Below are positions 8,543 through 17,573 of a stretch of DNA of 35,428 nucleotides, one piece after another; the stretch's first letter is position 1; every line of letters begins with the position of its first letter. The DNA lies in NCBI GenBank assembly GCA_945870105.1, contig CAMBRL010000018.1:1-35428 (forward strand), read 5' to 3'. The notes below the pieces were generated by a model. The model was not told the origin of the DNA, did not search any database, and was given only the letters and a program-made list of their open reading frames with translations. Position numbers and translations under genes: made by a program. The DNA comes from Chitinophaga pinensis (GTDB taxonomy: Bacteria; Bacteroidota; Bacteroidia; SXHM01).

Positions 8543-9124
8543 TTGAACTTGTTTAAAAATATACTATTTGTTTTCTCTTTATTTTTATTTTGTAACAACC
8601 AACAAGTAGTTGCTCAAAAAGCAGTTGAACTTGCAGATATCGTTACATACTTTACCCTTGATGCATCTGATGTTGCCACTATTCAATCATGGGATTTCGG
8701 AACGGAAGCAGGTTCGCCTGTAAAATGGAGTGATGCTCAGTTGCAGTGGGACGAAACATCATCAACCTATCTGAAACACGGAACGGCACAAATCACAGTT
8801 GAAGGAGTTCCAACAACCTTTTCGGTTATTCTCAGCGGAACTAAAATTGTAGTAAACCGTGTGCAGTTAAATTTGTCAAAATCATCTTCTGTCCCTATTT
8901 TTGAAATGGAGAGAATATTGAATGCGGGTGGAATAAAAACAGTTTATCAAAAGTGCGAAAATGTAATGCCAAAAAGCTTTGGAACCTTGGCTTATTCTCT
9001 TTTTATTCCAAAGAAAAAAGAAGCATGGGTTGCCTATATCTGGCAATGCCTGAAAGGCGAATGCTCTGCCAACATCAATATTTATTATGAAAAAGAGAAG
9101 GTTGAAAAACTGCCTTGCTACTGA
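8543..9124 (+). CDS. Secreted protein of unknown function, TTG start
   Basis: A 193-residue protein with a clear signal peptide (about 1-25, ending QQVVAQ). No ATG is available: the frame has a stop at 8516-8518, and the signal peptide lies directly after TTG codons at 8543 and 8549. A non-ATG start therefore seems to be forced. The mature part is beta-rich with a short Cys pair near the C-terminus (WQCLKGEC) and a final C-Y. It follows the DinB gene by 24 bases and may be co-transcribed. I do not recognise the family. Confidence 0.75.
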   Translation: MNLFKNILFVFSLFLFCNNQQVVAQKAVELADIVTYFTLDASDVATIQSWDFGTEAGSPVKWSDAQLQWDETSSTYLKHGTAQITVEGVPTTFSVILSGTKIVVNRVQLNLSKSSSVPIFEMERILNAGGIKTVYQKCENVMPKSFGTLAYSLFIPKKKEAWVAYIWQCLKGECSANINIYYEKEKVEKLPCY

Positions 9125-9128
9125 GAAC

Positions 9129-9845
9129 TCAGAGCTTCTCAGCCACTAATTTTCCGTCTTTCAAAACAGGAATTACTTTGCTCTGATTTGGTGTCAGGCA
9201 AAATTTTACATCCTCATCAAGATTAAGGTGGGCAAGACGTTTGCGGTGTGAGCAGGTGGCAAGAAATTTCATCATGTTTCTTTTCACAGTGCGATAAACA
9301 AGGCTTGAAGCATTTGCAGAATCGCATTCTGATTTGAATGTTCCGCTTTCTAAAAGCAAGTTGGTAAGCGCACCTGCGAAAAGTGAATCTTCCATATTAA
9401 AACGGTTTTTCCAGCCTGCACAAAGTATAACTACATCACGGTCTTTTTTTACAAGCCATGTTGCTAATGCATCAAGGTTAATAAATGAACCAATAACAAC
9501 GGAATAAGCATGTTTTGCTGCTTCAATTGCCTGTGTTCCATTGGTAGTAGTCAGCGCAATTTCTTTTCCTTTCATTTCAGGCTTCATGTAGCTGAACGGT
9601 GAATTTCCAAAATCAAAACCTTCCTGAACAATTCCGTTGCGCTCGCCACCGGCAAGGTAGCCGCGCTTTTTATATTCCAATGCTTCTTCGAGTTCAGCAA
9701 CCGGAATGATTGCAGCAACACCGTTTTCAAATGCAGCACAAATGGCAGAAGTAGCGCGGAAAATATCAACAACAACAACAATGCTGCTGTCGTCAGCAAA
9801 CAAATGATACAACTCAGGAGAAAAACAAACTTGAACTTTGTTCAT
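9129..9845 (-). CDS. comB: 2-phosphosulfolactate phosphatase-like protein (ComB family)
   Basis: A 238-residue ComB-family protein. In methanogens ComB dephosphorylates 2-phosphosulfolactate for coenzyme M synthesis (EC 3.1.3.71). Related proteins are widespread in bacteria that lack that pathway, so the substrate here is uncertain. Family features seen are VVVDIFRATSAICAAFENG near the start, LAGGERNG, FDFGNSPF, LTTTNGTQAIEAA and VILCAGWKNRFNMEDSLFAGAL. An upstream in-frame ATG at 9863 falls inside the palindromic repeat, so the ATG at 9845 (MNKVQVCF) is taken as the start. It is the last gene of the minus-strand run, 81 bases after gcvT. Confidence 0.88.
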   Translation of the reverse strand: MNKVQVCFSPELYHLFADDSSIVVVVDIFRATSAICAAFENGVAAIIPVAELEEALEYKKRGYLAGGERNGIVQEGFDFGNSPFSYMKPEMKGKEIALTTTNGTQAIEAAKHAYSVVIGSFINLDALATWLVKKDRDVVILCAGWKNRFNMEDSLFAGALTNLLLESGTFKSECDSANASSLVYRTVKRNMMKFLATCSHRKRLAHLNLDEDVKFCLTPNQSKVIPVLKDGKLVAEKL

Positions 9846-9857
9846 TTGGTTAATTGT

Positions 9858-9918
9858 CGTCATGCTGAACTTGTTTCAGCATCTAATAAACAGATTCCGA
9901 AACAAGTTCGGAATGACG
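9858..9918. repeat. Intergenic palindromic repeat, family B, copy 2
   Basis: A 61-base hairpin that starts GTCATGCTGAACTTGTTTCA, like the copy at 7913, and ends with a diverged arm containing GAAACAAGTTCGGAATGAC. It occupies the gap between gcvT and comB. Its terminal GTCAT supplies a false upstream ATG to comB. Confidence 0.85.
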
Positions 9919-9926
9919 GATTAAAT

Positions 9927-11003
9927 TTATTTAAACGGCATCTTAACCACCTGAGCTTTCAATGGCTTGTCACGAACGATGATGAAAATTTCGCTTCCTA
10001 CTTTTGAAAATCCAGAACTCACGTAACCCATTCCAATCGCTTTTTTAAGTGATGGTGCTTGTGTTCCTGAAGTTACTTTACCAATTATATTTCCTGCTGC
10101 ATCTGCAATCTGATAATCGTGACGTGCAATGCCGCGGTCAACTAATTCAAAGCCTACTAATTTTTTAGTAACACCTTCTTGTTTTTGTTTCAAAAGTGCA
10201 GCGCTGTTGGTAAACTCTTTGTCAAACTTTGTAATCCACCCAAGGCCTGCTTCAATAGGCGAAGTGGTGTCGTCAATATCATTTCCGTAAAGGCAGAAGC
10301 CCATCTCCAGGCGCAGTGTATCACGCGCTGCCAAACCAATTGGTTTAATGCCGAATTCAGCTCCCGCTTCAAAAATATCGTTCCACATTTTTTCAGCATA
10401 CTCGTTTTCAAAATACACTTCAAAGCCTCCTGCACCTGTGTAACCTGTTGCGGAAACCACAACATTATCTACACCATTGAATTTACCTTTTTTAAAACTG
10501 TAATACTCCATTCCAGCTAAATCCATGTCGGTCAGTTTTTGCAAAGCTGCAGTAGCTTTCGGACCTTGCACAGCAAGCAAAGATGTTTTATCAGAGATGT
10601 TGTGCATCTCTACACCTTTGGTATTGAACGAAGAAATCCATTCCCAATCTTTGTCAATGTTGGAAGCGTTTACCACCAACATATACGTTTTTTCATCAAT
10701 GCGGTAAACCAGCAAATCGTCAACAATTCCGCCTGTTTTATTGGGCAGGCAGGAATACTGCACTTTGCCATCAAACAGTTTTGATGCATCATTGGAAGTA
10801 ACGCGCTGAATTAAATCCAATGCGTTTTCGCCTTTCAGAATAAATTCGCCCATGTGCGATACATCAAACACACCAACTCCATTGCGCACGGTTTCGTGTT
10901 CGGCAATCACGCCTTCGTATTGCACAGGCATATTATATCCTGCAAAGGGAACCATTTTGGCTCCCAGACTAATGTGTTTTTCTGTTAGGGCTGTGTTTTT
11001 CAT
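9927..11003 (-). CDS. gcvT: Aminomethyltransferase, glycine cleavage T protein
   Basis: A 358-residue cytoplasmic enzyme of the glycine cleavage system. It transfers the aminomethyl group from lipoyl-GcvH to tetrahydrofolate, releasing ammonia. Length is normal for GcvT. Typical segments are [26 protein letters not shown], the folate-site [13 protein letters not shown] with its conserved Asp, [31 protein letters not shown] and [13 protein letters not shown]. It starts only 9 bases after the glycosyltransferase gene, so it is probably transcribed with it; no other gcv gene is in the window. Confidence 0.97.
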   Translation of the reverse strand: MKNTALTEKHISLGAKMVPFAGYNMPVQYEGVIAEHETVRNGVGVFDVSHMGEFILKGENALDLIQRVTSNDASKLFDGKVQYSCLPNKTGGIVDDLLVYRIDEKTYMLVVNASNIDKDWEWISSFNTKGVEMHNISDKTSLLAVQGPKATAALQKLTDMDLAGMEYYSFKKGKFNGVDNVVVSATGYTGAGGFEVYFENEYAEKMWNDIFEAGAEFGIKPIGLAARDTLRLEMGFCLYGNDIDDTTSPIEAGLGWITKFDKEFTNSAALLKQKQEGVTKKLVGFELVDRGIARHDYQIADAAGNIIGKVTSGTQAPSLKKAIGMGYVSSGFSKVGSEIFIIVRDKPLKAQVVKMPFK

Positions 11004-11012
11004 AAATTTTTT

Positions 11013-12077
11013 TCAAGTGAACAAAAGTAGAAAATTATCGGTGTTGGATTTGACGGAGTATTTGTTAACGATTTTTTCTCTTGTTTTTAAACTGAGTTGA
11101 TTTAATCTTTCTTTATCAGAAAGTAAAAGTGAAAAATATTTTTTCCAGTCTTCATTCGTGTTGCAGATAAAACCATTCAAATCGTGGTCAACAATCTTTG
11201 TGTTTACACCGACAGGTGATACCAATGCAGGAATACCAAGTGACATATATTGCAGCGCTTTGAAACCGCATTTTCCGTTGCTCCATTTATCATCACGCAG
11301 TGGCATGATACCAATATCAAAACGCAACAAATCATCTACCTCTGTTTCTTTTTTCCAGGGAATAAAATTCAAAGACTTCAATTCAAAATCAGGTTTGCGG
11401 TCAGATATAACACAGAGTTCAAAATCAAATGTTTTTTCCAGTTCTTTAAATACAGGAATTAAATCATTGAGGTATTGAACGGTGGAATGTGAGCCTGTCC
11501 AGCCGATAACAAGTTTGTTGTTTGCTGTTTGCTTTGTTTTGTTGTGATAATTTTCAGTGTCAATGGTTGTGGGATTGTAAACCACATTGCTGTTAAACTC
11601 CCTGGCAAAATTGCAGAGGTAATCATTGCCGCACGAAATTTTATATGCCCATTTGCAAATGCTTTTTGTGTTGCCGTAAAATTTAAGGATGGAGAAAATC
11701 TTATTGCTTTCCGAAGTATTCGGAAGCCAGATAGCATCATCAAAGTCAAAAATTATTTTCTTGCGGAAAACTTTTGCAATAAGCCATTCCAATAATGGAG
11801 GACCAACAGGAGCAGCTTCGCGGTGGATGAAAACGTAATCGTATTTTGCCAGTGAGAACAAAAGTAAATAGCGTTTTACAAAACCTTTGAGTACAGCAAA
11901 AATCTTGTGTCCGAAATTCCCTTTCGCGTAAAGAACATCCCATACTTTATCATCCAGAAACGGAACTATAACAAAGGAAATACTGTTCTTCTCCAATGCG
12001 CTAAAATATTGTTCAAACCTGAAACGCTGGCTGGGAGCAACACCAAGAGGGTAGGGAACAAGGAAGAGGATATTCAT
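11013..12077 (-). CDS. Family 4-type glycosyltransferase
   Basis: A 354-residue GT-B glycosyltransferase with no signal peptide. The N-terminal half opens with MNILFLVPYPLGVAPSQRF, the usual first strand and Gly-rich loop. The C-terminal nucleotide-sugar domain begins at LVIGWTGSHSTVQYL and contains DIGIMPLRDDKWSNGKCGFKALQYM followed by GIPALVSPVG, the donor-binding region of GT4 enzymes. ATG 12077 is chosen over TTG 12086. It lies 37 bases after the giant surface-protein gene and 9 bases before gcvT, so it belongs to the same run. It may glycosylate envelope polysaccharide, or the surface protein encoded upstream; donor and acceptor are unknown. Confidence 0.9.
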   Translation of the reverse strand: MNILFLVPYPLGVAPSQRFRFEQYFSALEKNSISFVIVPFLDDKVWDVLYAKGNFGHKIFAVLKGFVKRYLLLFSLAKYDYVFIHREAAPVGPPLLEWLIAKVFRKKIIFDFDDAIWLPNTSESNKIFSILKFYGNTKSICKWAYKISCGNDYLCNFAREFNSNVVYNPTTIDTENYHNKTKQTANNKLVIGWTGSHSTVQYLNDLIPVFKELEKTFDFELCVISDRKPDFELKSLNFIPWKKETEVDDLLRFDIGIMPLRDDKWSNGKCGFKALQYMSLGIPALVSPVGVNTKIVDHDLNGFICNTNEDWKKYFSLLLSDKERLNQLSLKTREKIVNKYSVKSNTDNFLLLFT

Positions 12078-12114
12078 TCGGGACAAAAATATGTATTTGT
12101 TGTCCCCTTCACAA

Positions 12115-15100
12115 TTACCTCAATACAACTACGTGTCCTTTGTAGGATAAGACTTTGTTGTGGATGTTCTTCAGCAGAACGGTATAAACATAAACACCGG
12201 GTTCAATTGGTATTCCGTTGCCGTTGTGGTCGCCATACCAGGTTCCATTTACATCAAAGGTTGAGAAAATCTGCTCACCCCAACGTGTGAAAATGCGGAA
12301 TTCAAAACCTTCAGGTTTTATCCCTTTACCATGAACATGGAATCCATCATTCAATCCATTTTCGTCAGGAGTAAACGCATTTGGAATATAAATCATAAAG
12401 TCAGGTGTAATGCGCACCTCTCTCTGCACGCTGTCTTTGCAGCCTTCCTGAGAAATTACGGTAAGCCAGATTCTATAGAGTCCGGTGTCGGTATAAAAGT
12501 GTTCAGGATTTACAAGTGTAGAAGTTGAGTCATCACCAAAATCCCAGTGCCATGAGTGTGCTCCTGAACTTTGGTCGTTAAAACTAATCCATGCTTCCAG
12601 CACATTTTCAACTGTTGGACTTAGTGTAAAGTCAGAGGTAGGCAGGGGAAAAACTTCAATCATATTGATCATGATAATTGAGTCTACACAACCATCTGAA
12701 GTGGTAGCAATGAGCTGCACATCATAAAGTCCTTCCTGATAATAAGTATTAACAGGTGAAGAGGAAGTAGATGAATTGTCGTCACCAAAATTCCATAAAT
12801 ATGCTGCAGGAGTTGGAACAGTATTATCTGTGAAGCGAACAGTCAGTGGTTCACAACCTGAAAGTGTGTCAGCGCTGAAATCAACAACGGGCAATGGGTA
12901 AACTGTTACTAGAATTGAATCGCTTGCTACAGGTGTTCCACAGTTATCGTTTGCAGTGAAAATATAATAACCTGTTGATGCAGGCGTTGCCGTGTAAGGC
13001 GAAGTATAATTTCCGGGTATTGAATTTATTGTCCAGGAGTAGGTGCCATTGCCGCCAGCTGCAACACAATTAATAGAAGTACTGAAACCCGGACAAACAC
13101 CGGTAGGACCATTATAAGATAATGTAACAGCAAGCGGAGGATTAACAGGAACACTGACAGCATCGGCAACTAACACACAACCGTTTGCATCTGTCAATGT
13201 AAGTATATAGGTTGTTGGAATGATAGGAGAAACAGTAGGATTTTGGTCCGTAGGTGTAAGAGAAACATCTGCAGGTGATGCTGACCAACTATAAATGTAA
13301 GGCGTAGTACCTCCAGCAGGAGTTGCTGAAACCTGAGTGCTTTGACCGATGCAAATTACATTGGAGCCACTCACTGAAACATTGAGTAAAGGTGGTTCTG
13401 AAATAGTAATACTCTCTATCTCTTGGCAACCCATAATGTCGGTTACTGTAACATCATGAATTCCGGCAACAAAATTTGTAACAGCAGATGTAGTTTGTCC
13501 TGTTTCCCAGAGGTAGGTGTAGGGTGCTGTTCCCCCACCGGCATTGACTGTAGCGCTTCCGTCATTTCCTCCGTTGCAGAGTACATCTGTAAAAGATGCT
13601 ATTGTTGCTGTTACAGCAGGAGGCTCTGTAAGTATTGTGTTATCAGTAGCGATGCACCCGTTATTATCAGTAACTGTAACGGAATAATTTCCGGCTATGA
13701 GCCCGTAAACATCCTCAATAGTTTGTCCGTTGCTCCAGGAAAATGAATAAGGAGAAGTTCCGTCAGTAACAGTTAAATCAATTGCTCCATCAGCAGCCCC
13801 GTTGCAGGTTATATTGTATCCGCTTAAGGTAAGCGAACTGCTGAAAAGACTTGTTGTAAGTGTATTTGGTTCGGCAAGTGTTGCATTTAAATTTATAGTG
13901 CATCCGTTAGCGTCAGTAATAGTTACGGAATAATTTCCTGCAGCAATGTTGTTGATGTTTTGTGTGGTTTGTCCGCTGCTCCAGTTATAGGAATAAGGCA
14001 AGGCTCCTCCGCTTAAAGTTGTATTAATTGAGCCGTCTGTAAATCCGTTACAAGAAATATTTACGTTTCCGTTGTAGGTTGATGGAGTTAAATTTCCTGC
14101 AAGTATTGCCGGCTGTATAAGTGTTGCAGATGCAGTTGATGTGCAACCATTGGCATCGGTAATAAGAACAGAGAAAGTTCCTGCCGCAAGATTAGTAAGG
14201 TCTTCCGTTGTTGCTCCGTTGCTCCAGGCATACGTAATTGTTCCGTTGGCATTATTTACCGTAAGGTCAACAGAACCATCGCTTGCTCCGTTGCACGAAA
14301 TAGTGTAACCTCCATTATAGGTTTGGGTTGTAAAAGATGACGTCATTCCCGGTGGTTCGGTAAGTGCAATGATGGAAGTAACGTTACACCCGTTTACATC
14401 TGTAACGGTTAAGTTTTGGTTTCCCGCAATACCGTTACTTATATTTTGTGTAGTTGAACCGTTGTTCCATAAATAAGCGTAAGGTGCAACACCATTTGTT
14501 AGGATAGAATTTACCACTCCATCGTTATAGCCTGTGCAGGAGATGTTGAAACCGCCAACAAATGTTGGACTGTTTAATGCAACAGACATGGCAAGTGGTT
14601 CTGTAAACGTTACAGTATTAGTTGCGGTGCAATTATTAGCATCTGTAATTGTTACCGAATAATTTCCTGCCGGTGCATTGTTTAAATCTTCTGTTGTTTG
14701 TCCGTTGCTCCACAAAAAAGTATAAGGTGTTGTTCCTCCCGCTACAGTTAAATCAGCAGAACCATCGCTTGCGCCTGTACACGAAATATTATCACCTCCC
14801 GGAAAAACATAGGGAGCAACAGAAGATGTAATTAAAGTTGGTTCTGTTAATGTTGCGCTTGTCGTTCCTGTACAGCCAACATTATCGGTAATGGTAACAT
14901 TAACATTTCCGACAGGCAATCCGGTTGCCGGATTGGTGGTTTGTCCGTTGCCCCATAAAAAACTGAAGGGAGCAGAACCGGAGGTTACATTAGTTAGTGC
15001 AGTTCCATCGCTGCTGCGGTTGCACAAAGGGTCGGTAGGAGTAATAGTTGCAGCTACTGCGTTGGTAACAATAAGGATGAAGGTGTGCGAGCCTACACAT

Positions 15101-16983
15101 CCCGCAGCAGAAGTTCCTGTGATGGTATAAAAATTTGTTGACGTTGGGTTTGCAGTTACCGAAGTTCCTGTTGTAGCTGATAATCCGGTTGCAGGTGACC
15201 ATGAATACGTATTTGCTCCGCCAGCAGTAAGGGTAGTAGATGCTCCATTGCAAATGCTGGGTACAGCAGGAGTTACGGTAACAGCCGGAATGGGGTTGAC
15301 GGTAACCGTTACATCGCCTGAGGCAAAACATCCGCTTACATTTGTTCCTGTAACGGTATATGTTGTTGTTGCAGCCGGATTAGCTGAAACTGTTGCACCT
15401 GTGGTTGCTGATAATCCGGTAACAGGAGTCCAGGAATAAGTGTTAGCACCACTTACAGTCACGTTTACGGATGAGCCATCACAAAAAGCAGGATTTGCCG
15501 GGGTGAAATTTATAACAGGCAATGCATTTACCGTTATGCTGGTTGTTGCTGTATCACCGCAGGGAAGAGGTGTGATGTAACTTATTGCATGCGTTCCTGT
15601 TCCGGCAGTTGCGGGGTTAAATGTTCCGGTTGCTGGATTGGTTATTCCTGTTCCGCTCCATGTTCCTCCCGGATTATTTGCAACAAGATTTACAGCTGCT
15701 GCATCCGTACAGAAAGGTCCTGCAGGAGTGATTACCGGTGCAGGATCAGGGTAATAATCAAAGAACGCAGAATCTTTATGCACACAACCTAAGGAGTTGG
15801 TTGAGGTCAGATAAAACCAGGTATCCTGCGTGGGAACGGGGAATACGGAAGGTGTTAATGTTCCTGCCGGATTTGCAATTGTAGCTGCCGGACTTGCCGA
15901 CCACTGATAATTAGAAGTAGAAGTTAACGTTAATGGTGTTGCAACAGGGGTTGGTACGGTATAAATAGAAGCGTTTCCCTGTGAGCACGAATTATCATTG
16001 ATGACAGAATTAATATTCCCTGAATTGAACGTTATTGTTGAAGGCCCGCAACTTGAGTTTCCTGTAAATGTAATGGTAGCATTTGTCAATGCTCCAACAT
16101 CTCCGCCAATACAATCAAATACCTGAACACGCCAGCCACCTTGCGTAATATCACACCCGTATAGCAGTGACCAGTTGTTGTTGTTTGTGTTGTAATTATT
16201 AGGAGTTCCCGGACCATATATTCCAAAAGTTCCTGTAAGAGGCGTTCCGGCTCCGCAAACCTGAAGCATATTAGAGGCAGTAGTTGAAAAACAAAGATTA
16301 TTGATGTTGTTTCCTGCATTGCAACAACAGCCCTGAGCCCCGTTAATCCATTGCGGATGCGGTGCAAGTGTAAGAAAGGGGCTTCCGCACGAAGGCGGAC
16401 CTATCAAATAAAAACCAAGATCTGAAACATACGTGTGAGTTACCCTAAGGCATACGGTGATGGTAGTTGTAGGCCCAACAATAAATGGGTCGGGTGGGGG
16501 ATTGTAATAGGTATAATTATTAGTGGTTGTAATGCTTCCGCTCAATGAAAACGGATTGCAGCCGGGAGCAATAGCTGCTACATCAACCGTAGTTTGTTTT
16601 GCCCAAACCCATGCTCTGTAACATCCGCGGGGCGTGCCTCCTGCATCAACAACAACAACACGGTAACCGCCACTGGGTATGTTACTTAAGGTTGAGGTGG
16701 CTCCGTTCTGAGTGGTTAGTGCTACCCACGAATTTGTTGCAAGATTGTAGTTAAACCAGTTAAAGGTATAGGGCCCAACGCCCCCGCTTCCTGTAATGGA
16801 AAGCGATCCGAGTATATTTTGACCCTGTGCATTGGGCGAACAGAAAATATAAATACGGTCGTTTGTAGCCCCATTTGTATATACCGTAGTTACAGAATTA
16901 TTTGCCGTAGGCGAAGTAATTTGTGCCTGACCGTTTATTGTAAACGCAAAAAAAGACAATAAAATGTAATACCTGCTCTTCAT
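12115..16983 (-). CDS. Giant SprB/PKD-repeat surface protein with type B T9SS C-terminal domain
   Basis: A 1622-residue exported protein. Signal peptide 1-20 (ending NGQAQ). Residues about 155-310 resemble a proprotein-convertase P-domain (THTYVSDLGFYLIGP..., GGWRVQVFDCIGGDVG). Ig-like segments follow, including two near-identical ones with TYSWxPxTGLSATTG. Seven SprB-type repeats occupy about 645-1197, each with C-N/T-G-x-x-D-G, a GGTxPYxxxWSNGQTT core and AGNYSVTITDANGC. Two PKD domains (YLWNFGDD, WHWDFGDD) precede the gliding-associated C-terminal domain (IPNAFTPDENGLNDGF to the end). It is probably a T9SS-exported adhesin, in the style of SprB. Its ATG overlaps the stop of the upstream 135-residue gene by 4 bases (ATGA). 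Ligand unknown. Confidence 0.93.
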   Translation of the reverse strand: MKSRYYILLSFFAFTINGQAQITSPTANNSVTTVYTNGATNDRIYIFCSPNAQGQNILGSLSITGSGGVGPYTFNWFNYNLATNSWVALTTQNGATSTLSNIPSGGYRVVVVDAGGTPRGCYRAWVWAKQTTVDVAAIAPGCNPFSLSGSITTTNNYTYYNPPPDPFIVGPTTTITVCLRVTHTYVSDLGFYLIGPPSCGSPFLTLAPHPQWINGAQGCCCNAGNNINNLCFSTTASNMLQVCGAGTPLTGTFGIYGPGTPNNYNTNNNNWSLLYGCDITQGGWRVQVFDCIGGDVGALTNATITFTGNSSCGPSTITFNSGNINSVINDNSCSQGNASIYTVPTPVATPLTLTSTSNYQWSASPAATIANPAGTLTPSVFPVPTQDTWFYLTSTNSLGCVHKDSAFFDYYPDPAPVITPAGPFCTDAAAVNLVANNPGGTWSGTGITNPATGTFNPATAGTGTHAISYITPLPCGDTATTSITVNALPVINFTPANPAFCDGSSVNVTVSGANTYSWTPVTGLSATTGATVSANPAATTTYTVTGTNVSGCFASGDVTVTVNPIPAVTVTPAVPSICNGASTTLTAGGANTYSWSPATGLSATTGTSVTANPTSTNFYTITGTSAAGCVGSHTFILIVTNAVAATITPTDPLCNRSSDGTALTNVTSGSAPFSFLWGNGQTTNPATGLPVGNVNVTITDNVGCTGTTSATLTEPTLITSSVAPYVFPGGDNISCTGASDGSADLTVAGGTTPYTFLWSNGQTTEDLNNAPAGNYSVTITDANNCTATNTVTFTEPLAMSVALNSPTFVGGFNISCTGYNDGVVNSILTNGVAPYAYLWNNGSTTQNISNGIAGNQNLTVTDVNGCNVTSIIALTEPPGMTSSFTTQTYNGGYTISCNGASDGSVDLTVNNANGTITYAWSNGATTEDLTNLAAGTFSVLITDANGCTSTASATLIQPAILAGNLTPSTYNGNVNISCNGFTDGSINTTLSGGALPYSYNWSSGQTTQNINNIAAGNYSVTITDANGCTINLNATLAEPNTLTTSLFSSSLTLSGYNITCNGAADGAIDLTVTDGTSPYSFSWSNGQTIEDVYGLIAGNYSVTVTDNNGCIATDNTILTEPPAVTATIASFTDVLCNGGNDGSATVNAGGGTAPYTYLWETGQTTSAVTNFVAGIHDVTVTDIMGCQEIESITISEPPLLNVSVSGSNVICIGQSTQVSATPAGGTTPYIYSWSASPADVSLTPTDQNPTVSPIIPTTYILTLTDANGCVLVADAVSVPVNPPLAVTLSYNGPTGVCPGFSTSINCVAAGGNGTYSWTINSIPGNYTSPYTATPASTGYYIFTANDNCGTPVASDSILVTVYPLPVVDFSADTLSGCEPLTVRFTDNTVPTPAAYLWNFGDDNSSTSSSPVNTYYQEGLYDVQLIATTSDGCVDSIIMINMIEVFPLPTSDFTLSPTVENVLEAWISFNDQSSGAHSWHWDFGDDSTSTLVNPEHFYTDTGLYRIWLTVISQEGCKDSVQREVRITPDFMIYIPNAFTPDENGLNDGFHVHGKGIKPEGFEFRIFTRWGEQIFSTFDVNGTWYGDHNGNGIPIEPGVYVYTVLLKNIHNKVLSYKGHVVVLR
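13390..15060 (-). repeat. Seven tandem SprB-type coding repeats
   Basis: Within the surface-protein gene, seven consecutive units of about 75-85 codons encode the same pattern: a CxGxxDG turn, W(S/N)NGQTT, and TDxxGC followed by a TEP-type join. Units differ enough (for example DPLCNRSSDG first and DVLCNGGNDG last) that they are not a recent exact expansion. Edges are approximate, from the translated pattern. Confidence 0.85.
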
Positions 16984-17387
16984 TCTAATACAATCGCATT
17001 AAAATCAGTGAACTCTTGTTCATTGAATAAAACAACACGGGGATTTAATAAAGAGAGTATTTCGTGAAAGGATGTATTCAGCAACTCAAACGTTTCGGTT
17101 TTAAATTCACAGATAAGAAGCAAATCAGGTTTTACATCATCTTTAATAAGGGTAACAGTATATTTTTCGGGATGCTCATTTAATGCATTTCTAAGTTGCG
17201 TAATAGCTTCTGTTTCCAGTTCAACATCTTTTACCACAAACGATAATTCAAAGGGAACACCCTCGCCCGATAATACCTTGCCATCTGAAACATTAATAAT
17301 TGCAACGCCTGTTTGCGCCATCAGCTTTAAGGAAAGTAATAAGGCAAACAGCATAACCGGTATTGCTTTTTTAATGAGCGTATACAT
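16980..17387 (-). CDS. Small secreted protein coupled to the SprB-type gene
   Basis: A 135-residue protein with an N-terminal signal peptide (about 1-24, ending SLKLMAQ). The mature part is acidic and alternates strand and helix: VAIINVSDGK, an FELSFVVKDVELETEAITQLRNAL block, YTVTLIKDDVKPDLLLICEF and a final VVLFNEQEFTDFNAIVLE. There is no cysteine cluster, lipobox or sorting domain. Its TGA overlaps the ATG of the 1622-residue gene (ATGA), so translation is probably coupled. The position suggests a periplasmic partner of that protein, but this is inference, and I do not recognise the family. Confidence 0.8.
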   Translation of the reverse strand: MYTLIKKAIPVMLFALLLSLKLMAQTGVAIINVSDGKVLSGEGVPFELSFVVKDVELETEAITQLRNALNEHPEKYTVTLIKDDVKPDLLLICEFKTETFELLNTSFHEILSLLNPRVVLFNEQEFTDFNAIVLE

Positions 17388-17490
17388 GCAGACAGGGTTT
17401 ATTAATGAGGATTTAGTTTACTGCAAAGTTCGTGAATTTTAACATTTGTTTAACATGAATTTTGTGAAAGGCTAAGTTTTTTACCGCTAA

Positions 17491-17507
17491 GGCGCAAAGG
17501 CGCAAAG
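17491..17507. repeat. Short tandem GGCGCAAA repeat
   Basis: Two adjacent GGCGCAAA units between T-rich tracts, in the noncoding stretch 17388-17532. That stretch otherwise holds only the leader of the minus-strand gene that starts at 17387, with a weak -7-like element (GAACTTTG on the minus strand, 17424-17431). Confidence 0.6.
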
Positions 17508-17532
17508 TTTTTACCCTGCTCACAAAATTTTA

Positions 17533-17563
17533 TTTGTTTTATAATTAGGCTTTTTTACATTTG
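17533..17563 (+). promoter_or_regulatory. Bacteroidota-type promoter before the heptamer repeat
   Basis: TTTG at 17533-17536, a 19-base spacer, then TACATTTG at 17556-17563. Both elements match the -33 and -7 consensus (TTTG, TAnnTTTG) exactly with standard spacing, making it one of the two best promoters in the window. Transcription would start near 17570, a few bases before the small ORF at 17574. Confidence 0.7.
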
Positions 17564-17573
17564 CCCTACAATT

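Noticed and set aside
12078-12086. TTG start for the GT4 gene
   Set aside because: ATG 12077 three codons later starts directly at the conserved first strand.
14891-15331. Open frames on both strands inside the SprB-repeat gene
   Set aside because: They are frame shadows of the repetitive coding sequence, with no start context or domains.
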